A DNA stretch of 56,875 bases from an uncultured Blautia sp. (GTDB lineage: Bacteria; Bacillota; Clostridia; Lachnospirales; Lachnospiraceae): assembly GCF_934371575.1 (NCBI RefSeq), contig NZ_CAKRNY010000021.1:1-56875 (forward strand), given 5' to 3'. The number at the start of each line of letters is the position of its first letter. The first letter of the stretch is position 1. The position numbers were made by a program, and so were the translations under genes. Shown here piece after piece: positions 52,493-56,875 of this stretch. A model generated the notes under the pieces. The model saw only the letters and a list, made by a program, of their open reading frames with translations. It was not told the origin of the DNA and ran no database searches.

Positions 52493-53695
52493 ATGGAAAA
52501 TAATATACTGAAAGTTTACATGCTGGGGACTTTTTCAATTGAATATAAAGGAAAGGAACTGGTTTTTGATCGTAACAGAGCCTCAAAGACGACACAGCTG
52601 TTTCAGCTGTTGATGCTTCATGCTAGAGATGGGGGTATATCCAAGGCTGCTCTGATTGAAGCACTATACGGAAGGGAAGATGTAGAAAACAAAAACGGAA
52701 GTCTGAACAACACAATTTTCAGACTCCGAAAGCAGTTGAAGGATTCGGGCCTTCCGGAAAGTAAATACATAAATATTCAGGCTGGAATGTGCTGCTGGGA
52801 TGAGAACATCAAAGTCTGGGTGGATGTAGATGAGTTTAAAAAACTGGTAAGGGACATCCGGGCTGAAAAAAGAGAGGAAAACAGAATTCACCTCTGGATG
52901 TTGGCCTGGAAAGCTTACAAAGGTGAATTTCTTCCGGATATGATCGGAGAAAACTGGGCTGCAGTAGAAAATGTCCAGTGCAGGGATGACTATTTCCGCA
53001 TTATGAGGGAGCTTTGCCAGTGGCTGAAGGACAAAGAACGGTATGAGGAACTGCACAGAGTATCTCACAGGGCAGCGGCAATCTATCCGTTTGATGACTG
53101 GCAGATATGGGAAATCGACAGTCTGATCGGAATGTCCAGATATAAAGACGGTCTGGAGGTTTATAAAAATACGGAAAAGCTGTTGTTTGACGAAATGGGG
53201 GTAGCCCCTTCTGCACGGATGATGGAACAGTTCCAGCTTATGGGAGAACGAACCTCTCAGGCGGCAGGCGCTCTCAGCGATATAAAGGAAAGACTGAGAG
53301 AAAAGAAGGCGGCAGTAGGCGCGTATTTTTGCCCGTTTCCAAGTTTTGTAGATATTTACCATGTGTTCAGCCGCATGGTAGAACGTTCCGGTCTTGCGGT
53401 GTTTGTCATGCTCTGTACTCTGGACTATAAAAAAGAAAGTGTTTCAGAGGAGAAAGAACGGGAAACTTCAGAACTGCTCAGACAGGCAATACAGTCTTCT
53501 ATCAGAAAAGGGGATTTCTATACCCGATACAATAAGAGACAGTACATCGTCATGCTGATCGAAATAAACCAGGAAAACTGTCCCATTGTTTCCAGACGAA
53601 TTGAGAAAGCCTTTAACAGGATCACCAACAATAAATCTGTGCAGATAGATTTCTATGTGGCATCTATCGGAGAAATGTGCGAAGAGGAAAATTAA
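52493..53695 (+). CDS. SARP/BTAD-type transcriptional regulator with degenerate GGDEF-like tail
   Basis: 400 residues. Winged-helix N-terminus (about 1-95; VYMLGTFSIEYKGKEL, NNTIFRLRKQLKDSG), a bacterial transcriptional activator domain with TPR-like helices (about 100-255; AYKGEFLPDM, YPFDDWQIWEIDSLIG) and a C-terminal part (about 290-400). In that part RKGDFYTRYNKRQYIVMLI follows the pattern of a GGDEF domain but lacks the GGDEF residues. The ATG at 52493 has GGAGAG; a longer frame to 52427 contains only promoter-like sequence. It lies just before the adhesin gene and may control it; this is inference. Confidence 0.82.
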   Translation: MENNILKVYMLGTFSIEYKGKELVFDRNRASKTTQLFQLLMLHARDGGISKAALIEALYGREDVENKNGSLNNTIFRLRKQLKDSGLPESKYINIQAGMCCWDENIKVWVDVDEFKKLVRDIRAEKREENRIHLWMLAWKAYKGEFLPDMIGENWAAVENVQCRDDYFRIMRELCQWLKDKERYEELHRVSHRAAAIYPFDDWQIWEIDSLIGMSRYKDGLEVYKNTEKLLFDEMGVAPSARMMEQFQLMGERTSQAAGALSDIKERLREKKAAVGAYFCPFPSFVDIYHVFSRMVERSGLAVFVMLCTLDYKKESVSEEKERETSELLRQAIQSSIRKGDFYTRYNKRQYIVMLIEINQENCPIVSRRIEKAFNRITNNKSVQIDFYVASIGEMCEEEN

Positions 53696-53718
53696 AGCAA
53701 TTTTAAATCCATTTTTTT

Positions 53719-53749
53719 CCAACTCTTTCGCGAAATGAAAGAGTTGGAG
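53719..53749. other. Hairpin downstream of the SARP gene
   Basis: CCAACTCTTTC and GAAAGAGTTGG form an 11-base stem. The T-run lies on the 5' side, so it would act as a terminator only for minus-strand transcripts; on the plus strand it is a plain stem. Confidence 0.5.
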
Positions 53750-53792
53750 AAAGAGTATAAATGCTAAAATCTGTATGATAAACATAGAATAT

Positions 53793-53835
53793 GATATATG
53801 GGAGCAGCGTAGCTGCGGAGCAACCCATAGATATC
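53793..53835. repeat. Nested palindrome upstream of the adhesin
   Basis: Outer arms GATATATGGG and CCCATAGATATC (two-base bulge) enclose an inner AGCAGC-GTA-GCTGC hairpin. No U-tract follows. Confidence 0.55.
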
Positions 53836-53840
53836 AAGTC

Positions 53841-53864
53841 AGGGTCAAAATACTTTTTGCCCCT
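53841..53864. promoter_or_regulatory. Inverted repeat in the adhesin promoter region
   Basis: AGGGTCAAAA and TTTTTGCCCCT are imperfect inverted arms around TAC, about 90 bases before the adhesin ATG. TAAAAT (53909-53914) downstream is a possible -10 box with a weak -35. The arms could be a regulator site. Confidence 0.4.
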
Positions 53865-53954
53865 AACATCATAATATCATGCAACCGAAAATAATTTCTG
53901 ATTCGGTTAAAATAGAGGCACATATTCTAAGCATAAAGAAAGGACTGAGAGATT

Positions 53955-56875
53955 ATGAAGAAGAATGGGCATTTGAGAAGATTTCTTGCACTGTTTCTTG
54001 CGTTGGTGATGATCATGGCTGATTCATCCGTGACGACGTTTGCGGGGACGGTGGGAATGGTGAGACAGAAGAGTGCGGCGGAGGAAAATAGTAGCCAGTA
54101 TAATATACAGGTTAATATACCTTCTGAGTTAGATTTGGAAAATATGGAATATAAATATCTAACTTTAGGTACGAAAGAACAATATCAAGCAGTTGTTGCA
54201 AAGTCAGATGTGGTTCCGTTACGCGCTGGCACTATTAATCTTACAACAACCGAAAAGGGAAATTATACTCTTTATTTGGTAAAAGGAATATATAGTCATG
54301 ATATGTATAATGTACTTCAGGATGGAAGCAAATTTAAGCAAGGAGATAATAAGTTTAAAGTTCACATAACAGCAGATTCTAATAATGCTAATAATTTAAC
54401 TTTAAATATTGAAAAACTACAGTCACAACTTCAGGCAGGACCGACCGTAGACTATAAGTCGATTTTAGGAAATTCATTACATTTTGGTATCGTGGCCAAT
54501 GATTTTACCTGTAAGGGAGATTTAGAGGCCAACCTTGCAGTAGGAACATTACATGGTTCCGGAAGCATGAAGAGTAGTAAAAACCATGGTGGTAATGGAA
54601 CTACTTTAATTGGATCGTATCCTGATTCTGGTTGGTATATTTTAAAAAATGGAGAAGGAGGCAATGGCGATCTAATTCTTTATACAACGCAGGAAGCAGC
54701 TGAAAGATTTGGCAAGGAGATATGGGATAAAGGGCTGGTTATAGATACTGAAACATATAGTCAGAATGAAATTCAGGGAATTGTTCGTAATTTAGTAAAT
54801 GAGGCTGCATATACTAGTGACACCTTGGCGTCTAATGCACAACGTTATGGCATGAAGTATTCTGATGCGGAGGAAAATGGTGTTCTTGATTTAACTGGAT
54901 TAGCAAATGGAACTTATTATATTAATTTTGAAAATGGTGAATATGAAAAAAATAATTTGCAATTTAAAATAACGAGTGGGCAGAATATTGTACTAAATAT
55001 TCCAGATGAATCAGTTAAGTTAAAGACATATAAACTTAGTATTGATGGCCAAGATTGTAATATTAATGGATATGCGAATGGTGGAATTGGTGAAAAGGCT
55101 TGTGAAAATATCGTTTTTAACTTAAAAAATGCCAGCTCTGTTACAGCAGAACAAATACATGGTGTAGTTTTAGTGCCAAATGGCTCATTTGAAAATCAAG
55201 CGGTAGGCGCAGGATGGATTGTTGCAAATTCTGTAACTAGTGGCGGTGCAGAATGGCATTGTTTGTCAAGAGATATTCCTGTTGTAACTTCTTACGCAAT
55301 AAAAGCTAAAAAAACTGTAAATGGTAAAGCTCCATCTGGCAGTGAAGTAGGAAAATTTACGTTTAAGTTATATAAGATTGATGATAAAGGAAATGAAACT
55401 CTTGTTGATACAAAGTCCAATGGAGACGGAGGACTTATCGCGTTTGATACATTTGGAAACATTACAGAAACTGGAATCTATTGGTACAAGATAACAGAAG
55501 AAGGAACAGTTTCGGGTTATACTAATGATGCATCTGTTTATTATGCAGAAGTAGTGGTAAATGCAGTTTCTTCAAATGGAGTAATTATTAGCAAAAATGC
55601 AAAAGTTACTTATCATAAAGGTTCTAAGAATGGAGATACAGCGACAGTTGCTACTTTTAACAACATCAAAAAAGAAGATGAAGCATCTGCAAACATTAAA
55701 GTAAAGAAAACATTTACTAATGGAGCTGCAAATAGGAAGTTTAATTTTATATTAACATCAATTGACAATGCTCCAATGCCAGAAGGTTCTGTAAATGGAG
55801 AAAAAACGATTAGTGTTTCTCAGAATGATGGTGCTCAGAACTTTGGAGAAATTAAATATACAACAGCAGGAACTTATAGATACGAAGTTGTTGAAGATTC
55901 TTCAGTGCAGGCAGCAGGAATTACATATGATAATCACAAATGGACTGTGACTGTAATTGTGCCAGAAGATTTCAGTACACCTACAGTAAACTATAGTAGG
56001 GATGATGAAACAATTAGTACTATAGGTGCTGAATTTACGAATAGTGAAGAAGATAAAGAAACAGAAATTACCCTGAAAGGAAGCAAGCATCTGACAGGAA
56101 GAACCCTGAAGGATAAAGAGTTCGCATTTGAGGTAAAAGACAAGGCTGGAGTTGTAGTGGCAACAGGAACAAACGATGCAGCCGGAAAAATCAGCTTCAA
56201 CAAGATTAACTATCAGCTATCTGTCCTGAGTGACGGAAATGGTGGTTATGTATCCAGTAAGTCTTTTGAGTATACTGTAAACGAAGTGATTCCACAGGAA
56301 GCAACCGAAGCGAATGGATATACTGCAGCTGGTGTGACTTATGATAATAGTATCTTTACTGTGAAAGTAACAGTAAGCTATGATCAGACAACTGGAATAA
56401 TGAGTGCAGCTTTTGATGAGGATAGTCGGGAGCTTGTATTCACCAATGAGTACAAGGCAAGCGGAAGCTACCAGCCATCGGTAAAGAAAGTCCTGAAAGG
56501 CCGGGAGCTTCAGGCAGGCGAGTTCAGCTTTACAATTACTGAAGTAGATAAGGATAAAAAAGAGGTAAACGGAGGCTATACCGACACAGCAGGAAACGCA
56601 GCAGACGGAACCGTAAGCTTCAAGGAGATCACCTACAGCAAGGCAGGGGATTACTATTATAAAGTGGTGGAGAACGTGCCGGCAGAGAAACTTGGTGGAG
56701 TGACCTATAGCAGTGACAGCTACATCATCAAGGTGACCGTGACGGATAACGGAAACGGAAAGCTGACTGCAGCAGCAGACAAGGGACTGGATGCCCTGGT
56801 ATTCACCAATGAGTACAAGGCAAGCGGAAGCTACCAGCCATCGGTAAAGAAAGTCCTGAAAGGCCGGGAGCTTCA
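53955..56875 (+). CDS. Cell-surface adhesin with anchor-A-like domain and repeated isopeptide (FctA/Spy0128-like) modules, 3' end outside window
   Basis: The frame is open from ATG 53955 to the window end, 973 codons, no stop. Residues 1-31 are a signal peptide ending TTFAG. A region at about 165-280 (NSLHFGIVANDFTCKGDLE, GTLHGSGSM) resembles choice-of-anchor A adhesin domains. From about 446 on come four complete B-type pilin modules of about 120 residues each (starting near 446, 582, 704 and 838) and the start of a fifth. The later ones carry VKKVLKGRELQ near the front and VFTNEY at the end, the Lys and Asn expected to form intramolecular isopeptide bonds. A sortase motif should lie beyond the window. 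GAAAGGA is a weak ribosome site. AT content is clearly higher before about 56,070 than after. Confidence 0.9.
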   Translation, partial: MKKNGHLRRFLALFLALVMIMADSSVTTFAGTVGMVRQKSAAEENSSQYNIQVNIPSELDLENMEYKYLTLGTKEQYQAVVAKSDVVPLRAGTINLTTTEKGNYTLYLVKGIYSHDMYNVLQDGSKFKQGDNKFKVHITADSNNANNLTLNIEKLQSQLQAGPTVDYKSILGNSLHFGIVANDFTCKGDLEANLAVGTLHGSGSMKSSKNHGGNGTTLIGSYPDSGWYILKNGEGGNGDLILYTTQEAAERFGKEIWDKGLVIDTETYSQNEIQGIVRNLVNEAAYTSDTLASNAQRYGMKYSDAEENGVLDLTGLANGTYYINFENGEYEKNNLQFKITSGQNIVLNIPDESVKLKTYKLSIDGQDCNINGYANGGIGEKACENIVFNLKNASSVTAEQIHGVVLVPNGSFENQAVGAGWIVANSVTSGGAEWHCLSRDIPVVTSYAIKAKKTVNGKAPSGSEVGKFTFKLYKIDDKGNETLVDTKSNGDGGLIAFDTFGNITETGIYWYKITEEGTVSGYTNDASVYYAEVVVNAVSSNGVIISKNAKVTYHKGSKNGDTATVATFNNIKKEDEASANIKVKKTFTNGAANRKFNFILTSIDNAPMPEGSVNGEKTISVSQNDGAQNFGEIKYTTAGTYRYEVVEDSSVQAAGITYDNHKWTVTVIVPEDFSTPTVNYSRDDETISTIGAEFTNSEEDKETEITLKGSKHLTGRTLKDKEFAFEVKDKAGVVVATGTNDAAGKISFNKINYQLSVLSDGNGGYVSSKSFEYTVNEVIPQEATEANGYTAAGVTYDNSIFTVKVTVSYDQTTGIMSAAFDEDSRELVFTNEYKASGSYQPSVKKVLKGRELQAGEFSFTITEVDKDKKEVNGGYTDTAGNAADGTVSFKEITYSKAGDYYYKVVENVPAEKLGGVTYSSDSYIIKVTVTDNGNGKLTAAADKGLDALVFTNEYKASGSYQPSVKKVLKGREL
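56436..56875 (+). repeat. 363-base module repeat, 77-base exact copies
   Basis: 56436-56512 and 56799-56875 are identical over 77 bases (from GTATTCACC to GAGCTTCA). The base before each copy differs (T versus G), and the second copy ends at the window end. The period is 363 bases, that is 121 residues or one adhesin module. Confidence 0.95.

Noticed and set aside
53696..53954. Non-coding RNA gene before the adhesin
   Set aside because: Several hairpins exist, but no promoter-terminator pair marks a separate transcript.

Overview
The window looks like a chromosomal piece from a gut Firmicute of the Lachnospiraceae, most likely Blautia or a close relative. The reasons are AGGAGG ribosome sites before nearly every gene, many ABC sugar importers with YesM/YesN-type or AraC-type regulators, GH3/GH31 glycosidases, an anaerobic (radical SAM) sulfatase-maturating enzyme, a DUF6145-like small protein, and a Gram-positive adhesin built of isopeptide (FctA/Spy0128-like) modules. 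Genus assignment is inference. Both ends look like assembly breakpoints. The left end is a palindromic, insertion-sequence-like end that interrupts an oxidoreductase gene. The right end is a 77-base exact copy of sequence 363 bases upstream inside the repetitive adhesin.

Region 1 (0.08-10.7 kb): a sulfated-glycan locus. On the minus strand, in order of transcription, lie a YesN-like response regulator, a YesM-like histidine kinase, a terminator, two sugar permeases, a solute-binding protein, a sulfatase without signal peptide, and a pair of short chromate-transporter (CHR) proteins. Divergent from the regulator is anSME, which matures the sulfatase. The gene set suggests import of a sulfated sugar, cytoplasmic desulfation and possibly sulfate export by the CHR pair. 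An araD-like epimerase follows.

Region 2 (11.6-20.9 kb): a second sugar locus with a GH3 enzyme, two permeases, a binding protein and a divergent AraC regulator. Beyond it are a YesL (DUF624) gene, a truncated permease stub, a long inverted repeat with a palindrome, and an acetyl-esterase-like hydrolase.

Region 3 (21-31 kb): a coiled-coil protein with seven 42-base repeats, an SPFH-RHH gene pair with an operator lying on its promoter, and a run of decayed genes. These are a histidine kinase/response regulator deletion scar, an internally deleted GH31 alpha-xylosidase and an internally deleted AlbA_2/Schlafen-type regulator, standing beside an intact GH3 and glycerate kinase.

Region 4 (31-48.4 kb): mostly housekeeping. 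It holds a polar amino acid ABC transporter behind a leader terminator, a CvfB-like S1 protein, dnaE, pfkA, Ktr-type potassium uptake, an rRNA methyltransferase-like protein, NfeD and SPFH proteins, argF, birA, a DUF6145-like gene, dus and an M20 peptidase.

Region 5 (48.4-56.9 kb): a three-gene surface-polysaccharide cassette (flippase, FrhB-like iron-sulfur protein, polysaccharide pyruvyl transferase), a small CDGC protein, a SARP/BTAD-type regulator with a degenerate GGDEF-like tail, and the 5' part of the adhesin. I found no tRNA, rRNA, CRISPR array or complete transposase.
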